NCBI GenBank assembly: GCA_013397455.1
Contig: VYZB01000145.1
Span: forward strand, 177,578-241,577
Source of the DNA: Crotophaga sulcirostris
Taxonomy: Eukaryota; Chordata; Aves; Cuculiformes; Crotophagidae
DNA length: 64,000 bases
Direction: 5' to 3'
Shown: positions 26,101-38,762 of the stretch, one piece after another
How the letters are laid out: every line of letters begins with the position of its first letter
How positions within the stretch are numbered: position 1 is the stretch's first letter
Notes under the pieces: generated by a model
Databases searched by the model: none
The model's input: the letters and a program-made list of their open reading frames with translations, nothing else
What the model was told of the DNA's origin: nothing
Position numbers and translations under genes: made by a program

Positions 26101-28257
26101 GTAGAATGTACATGGAAACTTCAGTATCCCACAAAGAAAACATTTTTCTTTTTATGGCAATGCAGTGATTTTTCAATTTCCCCAATGGGGCTTGAATTAG
26201 TTTAACACAATGTAGTTTACCCATAGCAGCTGCAACCTGCACCTGTGCAGTATTTCAGAAATTCATTAAGAATTCTATATTATTTTTTCATTGCTACGTT
26301 GTGGGTGAAACAAATGGACAGAAAGTGGTTACTTGAGACCTAGTGAATGAGAAAGCAATGCAATATCAGTTTGAAGAGGTATTTATTTTTTTGAGGTGTG
26401 TAACTAAACGCATAAAAGAATCCAGTTTAGGGAACAAAAATGCTATATTTCCACACCCTTTTCTGAATTGAAACAGCAACTGAGCTGGATAAAGGATGTT
26501 TGGTGATTCTAAATTCTTTCAAATAGAAGCTGCCACCATTTATTGTTTTGTTTGCTTTTTTTTTTTTTTTCCTTTTTAGAATCAGTGACAAAGTTCTTTA
26601 TTTCAGCTGGAGGGGCCTGATGTGTGGTGATTCAGTCAGTGGGTGAATTAAACTACCCTGAGAACAACGCTGGGAATATCAGACAGGTGAGGATGCTGGG
26701 AGGGGTTCAGACTTTACTCTTCCAAGGTGCTGACCTGCCCAGCCTGCATTCCAGTCATGGTAAACTGAAATTTCTCATTGCACTCAGGGAAGGGCCTTGG
26801 ACATTTTAATATCTGAGATGTACATCTTAATATTTTGAGAGGTAAGGAAGGGCTGCCTCAACATGAAGCACACGGGGTCAGGAAGAAGAAGGTGCACTTT
26901 GCTGTTAGTGGAAGTGGACAATAAGTGAACAAAGCCACTCTACCTCCAACCAAAGCCATGTTTTTCTCCTCCCTACGTGTTTTGTTAGCAACAGTGTCAG
27001 ATGGCACAAGGCATGCCTTGGCAATCCAGCCCTTTCCCTGAATTCCTAATCTCTCTTTGGGTGACAAAAACATGAGCCGATGACTACAAATTTCCAACAG
27101 AGTTCCTGTAACTGCATTTGCAGCATTTTAACATTTGTTAAAGACAGAAATTTTTTTTTAAAAAAAATACACTTACTTCCATCCATTTTATAAACTGCTC
27201 TATGGCAAGTTGCCCAGAAAATAAACATAAGTGTATCTCAGTTTAAAAAAAAAAAAAGAATAAAATAGAAGGAGAGAATGTCTTCCCATTAAATGCAGAT
27301 ACAGTAACAATCTTAATTTAGGTTTTTCAAATAGCTACAAAGAAATCACTTAAAATAAAACATAACAAGAATGAATGCTATTAAAGGCTGTCACTAGGCT
27401 TGACAAGTTAATAAGGGTTAGATTATGAGAGTATTATTGTTTTAGCAGAGTATTATATTCCACTCAGATTCTCCTCCTAACTTCATAGACAAAACTTGCT
27501 CTGAAAGCTGTGCCAACTGTTACATTAGGTTAATGGGACCCTGACACGAGAAACGAGGCAACGCAGTCCTGTTGACCTACCACATGGGAAAGGAATACTG
27601 TAGCTACAGATTCACAAGGGACACTTCACAGCATGGTGGTTTGTTTTTTTTTTTCCTTTTGAAATGAGAGAATGAGGTAAGGTGATTAAAACTATCTCTA
27701 ATACGGTGAAAAGTAATTAATTAATTGTTGTACTCCAGCAAGGTACGTTGGTGTTCCTAAGTGAAACAGGTTTCTTTACCCTCTATTTTTTTATCTTTAA
27801 AAAAAGGTAGAATGCATCCTAGAAGACCAAACAGTTAAGAAAGTCTTCTAAAGACACTGTTTTAACTAGATCCTTTTTTTAAGATCTGAAAATAGGTATC
27901 TCTGGTTTCCTTTCTCTTACCTTAAAAGACAAGTAACACACTTTTGAGCCTGGGCACATGCACAGCACACCTAAACCTGTAAATTTGATTAAGTTCTGGA
28001 CAAGCAACTCCATTACTCAAACTGTTGTTCAAAACCACAGCTATAGCACTGTTACCATGTTGTTTCCTACAATCACTCTGTGGCTAATGCCTTCCCCTTG
28101 GGGAGGTTTACAGGCACAACCCGAATTCCAGGACCTGGAAGCCTGAACTGCCTCATCCAAGACCCACGTAACAGGCCTGCCAGGTACTGAGAACTAGGTA
28201 TGTAGAAGGTATGCAGGACATCCTGGGAGGTGGCACCAGGTGGCAGAGGACAGCGTT
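20148..28257. other. Long featureless AT-rich stretch
   Basis: This is the longest part of the window without an identifiable mobile element. It holds only mononucleotide runs (A-rich near 21545-21562, T-rich near 26559-26573, A-rich near 27245-27257), a small (AT)n at about 21815-21830 and a possible regulatory-looking segment at 24331-24440. Frames reach at most 92 codons (25964-26242, minus) and lack motifs. The base before the CR1 at 28258 is not recognisably repetitive. Confidence 0.6.
24331..24440. promoter_or_regulatory. Possible conserved noncoding element
   Basis: Within 110 bases there are two CAGCTG E-boxes (24381-24386, 24433-24438), a TAATTATT homeodomain-type site (24392-24399), two TGACAG MEIS/TGIF-type cores (24409-24414, 24430-24435) and a related TGACAT (24332-24337). 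Such clustering is typical of developmental enhancers in gene deserts. These motifs are short and common in AT-rich DNA, so this is a lead and not an identification. Confidence 0.22.
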
Positions 28258-28716
28258 CCCAGAGATGAGAGCAGCAAAGATGGTGAAGGGTTTGGAGCAC
28301 AAGCCCTGTGAGGAGCGACTGAGGGAGCTGGGGCTGTTTAGCCTGGAGAAGAGGAGGCTCAGGGGAGACCTTATTGCTCTCTGCAACTGCCTGAAAGGAA
28401 GTTGTAGTCAGGCAGGGGTTGGTCTCTTCTCTCAGGTGACCAGGGACAGAACTAGAGGACGTGGACTCAAGCTGTGTCAGGGAAAGTTTAGGCTTGATAT
28501 TAGGAAAAAGTTCTTCCCTGAAAGGGTGATTGGCCATGGGAATGTGCTGCCCAGGGAGGTGGTGGAGTCGCCGACCCTGGAGGTGTTTAAGAGGAGATTG
28601 GCTGAGGCACTCAGTGCCAGGGTTTAGATGATGGGTTGGTGTTGGTGTTGGGTTATAGGTTGGACTCGATGATCTCAGAGGTCCTTTCCAACCTTGTGAT
28701 GCTGTGATACTGTGAT
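28258..28716 (+). mobile_element. CR1 LINE, 5'-truncated, ACTGTGAT-type tail
   Basis: A 459-bp copy that keeps the C-terminal end of CR1 ORF2 in one plus-strand frame (28211-28627). The order seen is [20 protein letters not shown], then [40 protein letters not shown] and PREVVES, ending at the TAG near 28624. This region lies after the reverse transcriptase and has no catalytic role of its own. The 3' UTR follows with TTGGTG repeats, 'ggttggactcgatgatctc' and three TGATACTG-like units. The upstream frame extension (28211-28257) is flanking sequence. The element cannot move without the missing endonuclease and reverse transcriptase. Confidence 0.96.
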
Positions 28717-30988
28717 CCCATGGCAGGCACGGGCTGCATGAGGCGCACAGATGGAAATGGACAATTCACTGAAGCAATCGCCACAGCCCGTCTCAGCTCT
28801 CTTTTTTGCACCTGTGGATCCAGGTCTCTCTTTGGTTATGTGAGACATGTCTCATATCTGACCAAGATTTTTGGTCCTTTCTTGATGTGGAGAGCATCGT
28901 TCCATTCGCATTGTCCTCTGGCTGCTCAGGAGGACAGAAGATTGTAAGCAAGTCAGTCCCCCAGAAAGGACTATAGGACCTGTCTTTCCATAGCCTGGTG
29001 GGGCTCTGCTAGGATTCACTGGCCCACAAAGGAAAGGGGACTCCCTAGCACTGTCACTGTGGCACTTACACAGAAGGAGGAGACTGCTTTCAATGTTTTT
29101 TTCTGTATTTTGTCATATTTCTATCTTGATGGTCACTTATGTCCTTTTGTGGCTGTTGTTAGTGGAACATTTTCTTGCTCACTGCCTCTGTCCTGCTATG
29201 CTTTCCATATGTGTAGCTGCTCTGCTGCATAGGTAATTAATAATATTAATTATACCCACCAGTTTCAGTTTGCTCTTTGTCTGACTTAACCCCTTAATCA
29301 TTAACCCTTCCCTCACCTCTCTAGCACATTGCTTGCTTTGGACTTGAGCCGAATTCTGCAGCCCTTAATCAATGACTTACAGGACAGTAACTTGGTGAAG
29401 GAGTGTTGACTTAGGATCTATACTGCTTGACAGTGCACACGAAGCTTGCCTCTCTCCGGAAAGAAGGTTACACTGTTCTTGCAGCTAATGTGACTGTTCT
29501 CTCATTTTAAAAGTTATGTATTTTAACGACGCATCTTTTCCTACTCTTTTCCGCATCCTGATGATTTTCAAACATGATATCAGGAAGTCAGTGACAACAA
29601 TAATTTTACTGAATAGTTTAATACTTTAAAAATTACATAGGAATCTGCTCCCTTTATGATGATTTTGTACTCTACTGCTCTACTATATATCTTCTGTTTA
29701 CAGGGAGAAAATATTTTATCTGTAAGGAGATTTTTTTATTAATATATGCATATGAATATAGACTAGAGAGAAACAAAAAGTGAGTTAGAACTAGAACAAA
29801 AAAGCTAGGTGAATGAGTATCATCTAACTTTAAGGGAAAGGCAATTATATTTCACCTGCTTTTGTAGGAGATCTTGGACTTTCAAGCTGTGTCTGGGCAA
29901 AGAGCCATTTTGAAAGGCTTTTAAATCATGTCAACAGAATGCAAATCAAGTAAAAATGTGAAAAACTGGTGGAGTAAATGTTCAAGCTCTATGCAACATT
30001 CCATTTTGTCAAAACACTCTCAAATTTTTCACTTCTCTATGCACTTCAGAACGATAGCACGAGTGCATGTGAACTTTTACTACGAACGGAGGGTTGACCA
30101 GCTTTGCCTTGGCAGCAGCCTTTGTTTAATCAGCCTGCACTGACATTTTGTGAAAGACACTCATGCCACGGTGTCCTGAGAGTGTGGCCTCTCTGGATTT
30201 CATTCTTGTTTGATCATCGCTCAGATGTGCCCCTCGCCCCGCTCCTCCGTAAGCTACGCTCTGTGGTTTTTCACTGATGGTATTTAAGCTGACAGAGAGG
30301 CCGAAATGACAAGCAAACAAAGCCAGAGAAGCCCCTCTGCTTACAGCCAGCCTCATCCTTGACAGTCTGACCTTGTCCTGCTAATTTTAGCTGTCATTCC
30401 GATTGGATTTGAGAGCCAAAGCACAGCTGAAATCAGTAATACAGAAATATTGTTCACATTTAGTGTCCGCGTTCGTGTCTACAAGGAGAAAAGGTAGAAA
30501 GAACTCATGCTGCCCATTTCAGTTTGGGGCTATGGAGGTCATTTTGCCAACAGATATATTTACATGGGAGGAATACTATGAAGTTTCAGCCTGTGAAATA
30601 AGCTTATCAGACTGCAAAGAACACATCAAGGTCTTCTGTAGTAGGAAATGATAACTGCAGGGCTATCAGCAGGAGCAGCTTCTGCAAACCCCTCTGATGA
30701 CTGAAACAATGCACTTTAATTTGTTTCTGATAAACCATGTGGCAACTGTTTCTTCACTACATTTTTCTCATCAAGTTTCTTATGCGGATTTCAGAAGTTA
30801 ATTTGGATATCATTGGTTTCTAGTTATTCCTATGGTTTCCCAACAGTGCCTCTTGAAGGCACCATTTTGTCTGCAAATATTTTTATACCTATTTAAATAT
30901 ATATGTGGATTATATACTGACATATATGTGTAAACTTAAATTCAATACCTCTTTTATTTCTATTTATTTTAATATTTGCTCCTGCTTA
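28717..30988. other. Noncoding stretch
   Basis: No gene recognised. A GC-moderate portion at about 30090-30420 has varied composition and overlapping short frames on both strands (76 codons minus, 82 codons plus at 30403-30651). It could be a conserved noncoding element. Other parts are ordinary AT-rich DNA. Confidence 0.58.
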
Positions 30989-31088
30989 GTGCCATGGTTT
31001 AGATGATGGGTTAGTGTTAGTGTTGGGTTATAGGTTGGACTTGATCCCAAAGGTCGTTTCCAACCTTGTAATACTGTGATACTGTGTG
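30989..31088 (+). mobile_element. CR1 LINE 3' end, ACTGTGAT-type tail
   Basis: About 100 bp of 3' UTR, starting just before the ORF2 stop region ('gtgccatggttt'), with TTAGTG-type repeats in place of TTGGTG and ending in two ATACTGTG units. The 'ccatgg' and 'tagtgttagtg' variants are shared with the copies at 58723 and 60085, suggesting one subfamily. Confidence 0.93.
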
Positions 31089-34047
31089 AAAAAGGCTGTA
31101 AGTCCAGTTTGTTTTTCAATAAATTTGTCACTTTTGTAAGAGCAGTATGAATAAAATGCTTAGTTTCAGGTAGGCAGGTGAGTAGAATATAAGTACAATT
31201 TCTTCCTCATTAAGTACTTAGGGAATTTGATGACTCTATGCCATCTAACAAAAAAGTGTTATTTGAGATCCTGTTACCAGAAGAAACAGGAAAATCACTG
31301 TGACCGTAAGTGAAATTAGACAGGAAGAAAGGAAAAAAAAAATAACATGAAATAGAAAGTAATCACATTTCTCTATACTCTGTTCTGTCTCAGCTGCCAA
31401 TTTCTTCTAATTAATCTGCCAAGTGAAGTAATATTATTCATGACATGAATTCATACGAAAAGAAAATCTGGCTTATGTAATTAGGGACTTCTATAGAAAA
31501 GTTCCTGGTTTTGCAGGGACTAGAAAATCTCCTATATCTGTTATCTACTTAAAAGTTTCCACGAAGAATTACAAAAGGAAGACTTCTCATTTTTTCTTTG
31601 ACATTCTCTGATAGAACAACTCTGATTGACCAACTCTAACACATCTTCCTCTGTACTTTACTCCTATTGAGTTGGTGTTTACACATGGTCTTTTGCTCCT
31701 CAGTAAAAGATATTTAAAAAAAAAAAAAGTCTTGAACAGTTCCTTCCCCATTTGACTACAAGAGCTGTCATCTCAATCAGTGATTGACACACTTGTGTTT
31801 CTGAAGATGCAAGAACCATACTGACTAGGAATTGAAGGCACAACGGATATTAAAGAAATTCAGCATTTATCTGCATGATGGTAACAATATTCAATTCAGA
31901 TCAGAGCTTTTAGTAAAGGGGCTGTCACTGTGTTATTTGTTTGTACAGTTTCCTGATCCCTGCCGTCGAGTCCTGAATGAGACCACTGTAAAAATTAGGA
32001 ATAATGATTCAACCAAGGGAAAGGTGCTTTGTTCTCGTTCAGACATGTTTTTTTAAAGGGACCATCAGTGCCTGGATTTAGTTGTTTATGGCAGAGGTCT
32101 ATAGAGAAAGCCATTGTACAAGTCATGGATTTTGAAGAAGTGGCAAAGGTACAGAGACAGAAAAATATGACAAATCGCCCATTAGAAAGAAGGGTTGTAA
32201 AAAGGCTATGACTTATATAAGAAAAATTCTAAAATGGTCTAATACTGTCTTATTCTTTTCTTACAATGTGGTGAATTAAGAGTCTATTGCTCATCCCCAC
32301 CTCCACTGACTTCATAACTACTGAAGTCAGTGGACTCGCAGAGGTATAACACTGGTTTAAGGGAGAAACAAATCACAGGCTCATTTTCCTGTCGATATAC
32401 ACTCAAAGGGATTCAAAGGACTTTTTTGGTCATGCTTTGACTCTAATATAGAAGGGAAGAAATAGTCCTACCCACTTGAACAAAAGGATGTTGCAATTCA
32501 GCTGATGGTAACAGCAGCTCAAACCTTTCCTTTCAGAATTCTTGTAATCAGAAGTCATCAAAACACAGAGAATAAAGAAAACCTGTTATTTCCTATTTAT
32601 TTTTAGGCAGACTCTGCATATTTCCACAGAATGAAAGATTTTACCAACATGACTGAAATATATCTATATAAACCATAAATTTATTTTCCTTTTAGAAATA
32701 AAACTATATAAGTTGATTTGCTATGAAATTTCCTAGCAGCTCAGATAAGATTACTACATTGAGTTCCATTCTCTTATGGAATCTGATTTAACTTATAAAA
32801 GAAAAAAAATTATTTTAAGACATTTCTTTTTTTTTTTAATACAGTCCAGTCCTTAAGAATTTTACAAATTTCATTTTAAACCCACTATGACTGAGTTAAC
32901 CAGTTCTGCAGTTTCTACTGCAGCAGCCAAAAACTAAGCCTCCTATCACAAGTTATGTAGTGCTTCAGTCTCAATTCCAAAAATTTTGAGGGTTTTTTTT
33001 CCTTCTTGTTTCTTTTACTCTACAGCAACTCATATCCTACCTGTTACTTCAGTCTCATTACAGTACTTAAATTCCCTTTGAGGGTTTTAGGTGGGAGGAG
33101 TTGTTACAGCAGTGCTGAGGCAATTTGGAAGTATATATTAAGTACTTAATAGATTAACAGTTTATCTTCTCATGTCAGTTATAATGTTAAACCACTAAAA
33201 TATTGAGACATGGAAGCATTGGGATCATTCTTAGATATGGCAGTTAGCTGGTTTTATTCTTGGAATCATTCCGGGCAATGTTATTTCAGGAATAAAATAT
33301 CAAGCCTCTTTTCTTACTCTTATTTTTTTCATAACACAATTTTCAGTTTGTGAAATAAGCTTATGTCCACACACTTTGTAAGAGACAACTCAATACCTTA
33401 TAGCTTTTTAATAGGTTCATTAATGTATTAACAATATTTTAATTAATGTGTAGCCTAAAGTAAGAGGGGGAAAAGAGGAAAAAGTAATACTGAGATGGCT
33501 TTTAGTTGGGTAGTACTCCTAAGCCCTTTGAAAACTTTTTGATGTAGTTAGTCAAAGGATGAACCTCCTTTTTTTGTTTCTACAGTCTTTGCAATGTAAT
33601 GGTTGTTTTCATCACAAATGCTGCAAGCTATCAACTGTATCAATGCACTGCACAGTAACCACACAGAACAATCTTCAAATAAAATCCTCTGTGCTTACAT
33701 TGTAAAATACTTGTTATTAAAAAAATAATTTTAAACCTCTCAAAGAAACATAATATCAAAATAAAAATACTGACCAAAGCTTATAAACATTAAACACAGC
33801 CAGCTCCAGAAGGAACACAGAATTTTTGAAATGTCAACTTATTTACTTTTGATATTCTGTTTTAAAAATCTTGGATGCCCGTCTTTTATTCCTATTTATA
33901 GCTCCAAATTGACATTTATTCACATGGCAACAGCTATAATATAAGCCAGTAAGAAAACTTTGGTAGCACTTAAAATGGTACATTTTCCATATTGATAATT
34001 GCAACCTGAAGTCAGATTTCCTGCAGTCTTAGCAAGTAGAATTTTAG
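31089..34047. other. AT-rich noncoding stretch
   Basis: No gene. A-run near 31710-31725, T-run near 32827-32839 and an old hairpin repeat at 32302-32400 (listed). The two short plus frames at 31832-32211 overlap each other and lack motifs. Confidence 0.62.
32302..32400. repeat. Old interspersed repeat with 13-bp hairpin
   Basis: Arms at 32302-32314 and 32322-32334 are perfectly complementary over 13 bp around a 7-base loop (arm tccactgacttca). The downstream words 'tataacactgg' and 'caggctcat' fit the same degenerate amniote repeat family suspected at 375-458. Naming the family would need a repeat-library search. Confidence 0.5.
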
Positions 34048-34312
34048 TATCACAGTTATCGCAGTATCACAAGGTTGGAAAGGACCTCTGAGATCATCAA
34101 GTCCAACCTATAACCCAACACCAACACCAACCCATCATCTAAACCCTGGCACTGAGTGCCTCAGCCAATCTCCTCTTAAACACCTCCAGGGCTGGCGACT
34201 CCACCACCTCCCTGGGCAGCGCATTCCCATGGCCAATCACCCTTTCAGGGAAGGACTTTTCCCTAATATCAAGCCTAAACCTCCCCTGATGAAGCTTGAG
34301 TCCATGTCCTCT
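34048..34312 (-). mobile_element. CR1 LINE, 5'-truncated, ACTGTGAT-type tail
   Basis: A 265-bp minus-strand copy. Its tail reads GATACTGCGATAACTGTGAT on its own strand and the 3' UTR is intact. The frame at 34139-34333 keeps only the last part of ORF2 ([20 protein letters not shown], then [15 protein letters not shown]). It stops abruptly at 34312 in the middle of 'aggacatggactcaag', the point where reverse transcription ended. Confidence 0.96.
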
Positions 34313-35628
34313 TTTGAAAAACACATGACACAAAATAATTACTTAACAGATTTAGATGAGGTCCTCAACCATTTGAAATATCTTTCTAATTAATTTCCAC
34401 ACACTTGCTAGAAGAATAAGTCCTTTACAACTCCACAATTTATAACAGATTTTTAACTGCTGCCCTAAGGAGTAGAACTTAAAAAAAAATGTACTTAGTT
34501 TAATCTTAGGTAAATTTAGGTAATTGAGAATATCATATTGCAGAATATTCATAAGAATAACAGCAGAAAATAATGTTGTCTATACTTATAAACACAACAG
34601 CTTATTATTATCAAATGCTGACTCATGGTGCATTGAAATGAAACACTAGTAACTGTTGTACTGCAAATTTACCACAAAATTCTTTTAATTAACTGTGATC
34701 ATTTTTCAAGCCTTAGGATTTTCACCAGGCATCATGACTTTTTTTTTTATATTTTCTGATACAGGTTCAGGAAAAAAAAAAAGAAGGGGAAAAAAAAGAG
34801 GCAAAATAAACACCATGAGTCATCAGGCTGTTCTGCAGGATGATTGTATCATTTAGAGCAATCACAGTATTGATACCAGAATAACAAAGGTAAAAATTAT
34901 GCCCCAGGGGATAAAAAGTGCAGGTAGTTTTTGTCAAGCCAACACAGCACTGTGGTTTGAGGTTATGAAGGATGGTTAACCAGATGATCCTAAGGTGCCT
35001 CCTCTTTGCTTTGGTTTGCTTTTTAACCACTAAATGAACTTTATGCTTTTGGCATTAAGCATTTAACGTTGACTGAACGCTTATGAACCTGGATCTACCT
35101 AATTAGAAAATAACCAAAGGCTCTTCAGGATGATAAACAGGAGAAAGAACACACACAAACCAGGATGGCATAGTCAGGTAAAAAACCTGCCAGCATTTGC
35201 GCTCAGGAATATGGTTTTCAAAAAGGAACTGAAGAAAACAGAGATGTTGTAAAAGACTGTGCATGGAGACCACTTCGCACCTTCAGAACATATTCAAAAT
35301 ATTCTATGGGATTAACAAAACAGCCTGTTCATTCCTTTCCACCACTGCCTCCCCAGTGGAAAGGTATGTTAAAATACAAGGCAGTGGTAAGCATTTAAAC
35401 CCTAAAGCATGAAAATGTTGGTTTCTGTCACTTACCCATAGTGTGAAATTGTTGGTTTCATCACACAGAGCTGTTTTTCCTGATGCCATAGTCCACAGTC
35501 TCATCACTGTATTTTCAGAAACTTACTTTTTAATTTAATTCTGTCTCAACTTTTCTGCCTGCACAACTCTGTAACAAAACTCTGTTTTCCCAAAGGTGGT
35601 GGTGCTGCATCAGTTTTAGTACCTGTAT
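34313..35628. other. AT-rich noncoding stretch
   Basis: No gene. A T-run at about 34739-34749 and A-rich run at 34770-34800 are the only low-complexity parts. Short minus frames (for example 34767-35030, 87 codons) show no motif. Confidence 0.6.
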
Positions 35629-35712
35629 TTATAAATAAATGTTAGTAATAATAATTGTTAATAATAATAATAGATTATAAATAATAANATAAATAAAAAT
35701 AATAAATTATTT
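35629..35712 (+). repeat. (AAT)n-rich microsatellite with one uncalled base
   Basis: An imperfect AAT/ATAA array. One base at 35688 is N, consistent with a length- or base-ambiguous position in the assembly. Confidence 0.9.
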
Positions 35713-35943
35713 TGCTCAGCAAAATGGTTTTATAAGTAAAACTAAGCCAGTAGTGCTGTGATTCTCACTAACAGTGGGTATTATCCAGAGATTGCTCCTG
35801 TTACTTGGTATCCAAAGGATTAAAATTAGGTTAATGACATAGATGGAACAGAAACAATTTAAATTATGGTTTTGATTACTATATTTGAGCATGTATTTCA
35901 ACATAAATACATTGATCTTCTGTCTCTAGGCAAGGACAGACAC

Positions 35944-36330
35944 TCACCCAGCTGCTCTCTCAGCCTCACTCCTCGACAGGACAGAGGGGGAAAATAAGAC
36001 GGGAAAGCTCGTGGGTTGGGATAAAGACAGGGAACTAACTCATTTATCAATTAAGATCACAGGCAAACCAGACTTGACTCCGGGAAAATTAACTTAATTA
36101 ATTGCCAATAGAAACAGATGTAGGTAGAGAGAAACAAAGACTGCTGCTGTCACCACACAGCCTGCACAGCTTTGGACACGGGCTGGGTTAAAGAAAGAAG
36201 AAGCAGCGTCTGGCTGATACAGAGCCAATAAATCTAAAGAGATCCTTAAGTTACTTTTCCCACCTCCCCCATTTCTAATTAATAAAGCACAATCCACATC
36301 TCTGATCCTCACAGCAGGGACAAATCTCCA
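35944..36330 (-). mobile_element. Avian endogenous retrovirus LTR fragment
   Basis: The segment carries the word order I know from an LTR family common in bird genomes: 'gctgctctctcagcc', 'gacaggacagaggggg', 'gaaagctcgtgggttggg', 'ataaagacaggga', 'ttgactccgggaaaatt', then an AT-rich 'aattaattgccaatagaaa' block. In that family the LTR is read in the opposite orientation here, so the minus strand is proposed. The usual LTR terminus beyond the 'gctgctctctc' block is missing, and the limit near 36330 is soft. No retroviral coding sequence adjoins it, so it looks like a degraded solo LTR piece. Confidence 0.7.
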
Positions 36331-38670
36331 AATCCTCTGTTCCTCATCAGAGCAAACAAAGCATTTTGATGAAGACCTGTGCTGGAGTTATTCTTAAAAT
36401 ATACATTATTATAAAACATGAATCTTGAGGCTACAAGCAATACTAACTAATTTAGTGATTTATTAGCCTCTCTTTTTATATTATTTTGAACTTTGTGAAG
36501 TTTGATTTTCTAACTGAGCTGAAAGAGAAAAAAATTCACTCTTTTTAAGTACAACAGAAAACAATTAGAGATGTAGCAAATGAAAAAGTACCTAAGCAGA
36601 AGGAACCAGGATCTAATTAAGGTTTATAATTAGAAATAAATTGAGATTGAAAAGGGACAAAAACATCAGGATGCTTAATGTCAGAGGAAAATAGTTGTCA
36701 GATTAGCTAATATATTCTCAGGGGCCACCAAGATACCAAGCAATGAAGACAGAGTAATCTATGAACATTTGTGAGGCACATAAATTAATCTAAATCAACG
36801 TCTGCCAATGCAGTTCCCAAACTGTGCTCAATATATGTGATTTTTACTTAAAATTTAGCAATTTATAGGACTGCATACTGTATGTATGTGTAAAAAATAA
36901 TAAATACATATAGATAAAAAATAAGAACCTGATGTAATAAAATAAAGATTTCTTCCAAGTTAAGGAATGGTTAACACTTGCAGTTAGATACTCCTAATAT
37001 CTGCAGAAATACTGTTCACTCAGGAGTATGTTTGCCTTCCTGTGTATTTAGTCTTTTTTACTAAATCAGTGTCTGCAAGGGTAACAATTTATCATACATC
37101 ACTAGAACCAGGATTCTGACCTCCAGACACTGGGCAGGACTTGAAGCAACACTAATCAGCATGTCCATGAACCAAGAGAAAAAATTAAAACCAATTTGAA
37201 TTTATCTTAACCTGCTAATAGTAAAATGATCTCAGTAAAAATAACAATAACACATTGAATAACACAATGGAAGCCAATTTCTTTTTGATTAAAACCAAGC
37301 ACTGCTGGTCTATGGAACTGCTGGGTGAGGTTTTCATTTTTTTCTTCAGTCTCTTAATCACACTATCAAATCTCTTGTTTCTAACACAATTATTAAGTCT
37401 TTTAATAATAGTTTTAGTGTTTAAAAATTATCAATAGGTATAACTCACCCGAGAGGACTAATGGATATAAAAGATTTCACCCTAAAGCAATGGCTTGTGC
37501 ATGACACGTCCATCTGTCGCGGTGATTGATCAGGATGCCCTTGCCACTAAGACAACCTATGGATCTTTCCAGGTAACACTAAATTTAGCTAATACAGAAA
37601 GACTTGCTCTTCTTCAAACGTGTCCAGCATGCTGGTTGGGACTGGGGTGCAACTGGGCAGCAGCAGATTATTGGACTTCCTCTCTGCTTCTCTCACGATG
37701 AGGTTTGGTCTACGCTCCTCATTAGGATGAAAAGTGTTTCTTTGATTGATTGGCCTTCCTAAGCTTATCTTTCTTCTCTCCTAATGAGAAACCAAGAGTG
37801 AAGACAATTATATCAAAAACAAATGTTCTTCAGATGCACAGCACAGATAAAGCAAGAGCAAACTCAGTACTAGTTTACTGAATCACTGGGGAGTGGACCA
37901 TAATATGACAGCAAAGAGAAAATCAAAACACTACTTCTGAGCGGGAACCGTTAGCCTGACAAATAGCATCTATGCTGATACAACAGAAAGTACTGCCTTT
38001 CTCACCTAAAACTGCCATTTTAATTTCTTTTCCCTTTTTATTTTTTTATAAGGGATTGCAGATAAAAAATTACACTAGTGAGAAATGTTGCCCTATTTGA
38101 TACATCCTGTCTTAAACTGATATTTAAGTCATCATCTTGAATTATCCGTAACAGGACTAAACTTCAAGTTAGTGTAAACCGAGTGGAACTTCAACAGGTT
38201 GAAACACCTTAAAAAATGATCAGGGTCATCTTATCTAGTAGGAGTGGTATTTGAAGGTTGTCCAGGAATCTGAAGTTATGGCTGCTGTGATGAGTTAAAT
38301 AGAGGTGTCTGCCATTAATGTCCATTACACCAATTTTGAGTACAGCATTTGAATACTATGCAACAACCTGCAAAGCCACAATGTGGACAAAGCAAAATAT
38401 TTCTGTGTGCATGAAGTAAGTACTGATTAACCTGTGCAATGAGTCAGAAAAGCTTGAGGGGAAAAAATGATATAGAACTGTCCAATTTAAGCCATAACAG
38501 AATAATTCTGCATACAACAACTGAAATAAATTAATCCATAAAAATCTTCATATCAGTATTTCCACTTAATCACTTTGGGAGTTTTATGATTTTCTCTAAT
38601 TTTTAATACAGAGAGGATTAGAGAGGACAAATATTTCTCCAAGTATTATCTGAAGCATTTTCAATTTTGC
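36331..38670. other. AT-rich noncoding stretch
   Basis: Nothing recognised. Short frames at 37255-37437 and 37495-37701 have no motif. Composition is uniform. Confidence 0.6.
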
Positions 38671-38762
38671 AACATCCTTTTGAAGTCTGGATACCAGAAC
38701 TGGACCAAAACATTGTAGAAATATGGCCTCATTAAATCTATGCAATTATCCCTTTATATATG
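38671..38762 (-). mobile_element. Ancient CR1-like remnant
   Basis: The segment reads 'ccagaactggaccaaaac', then 'tatggcctcat' on the plus strand. This is a diverged match to the CR1 segment 'cccagaactggacacagtac ... gtggcctcacc' on the minus strand, upstream of the part kept by the younger copies. Heavily mutated and old. Confidence 0.6.

Noticed and set aside
28073..28537. 154-codon minus-strand frame
   Set aside because: It is antisense to the CR1 copy at 28258, whose sense strand is plus.
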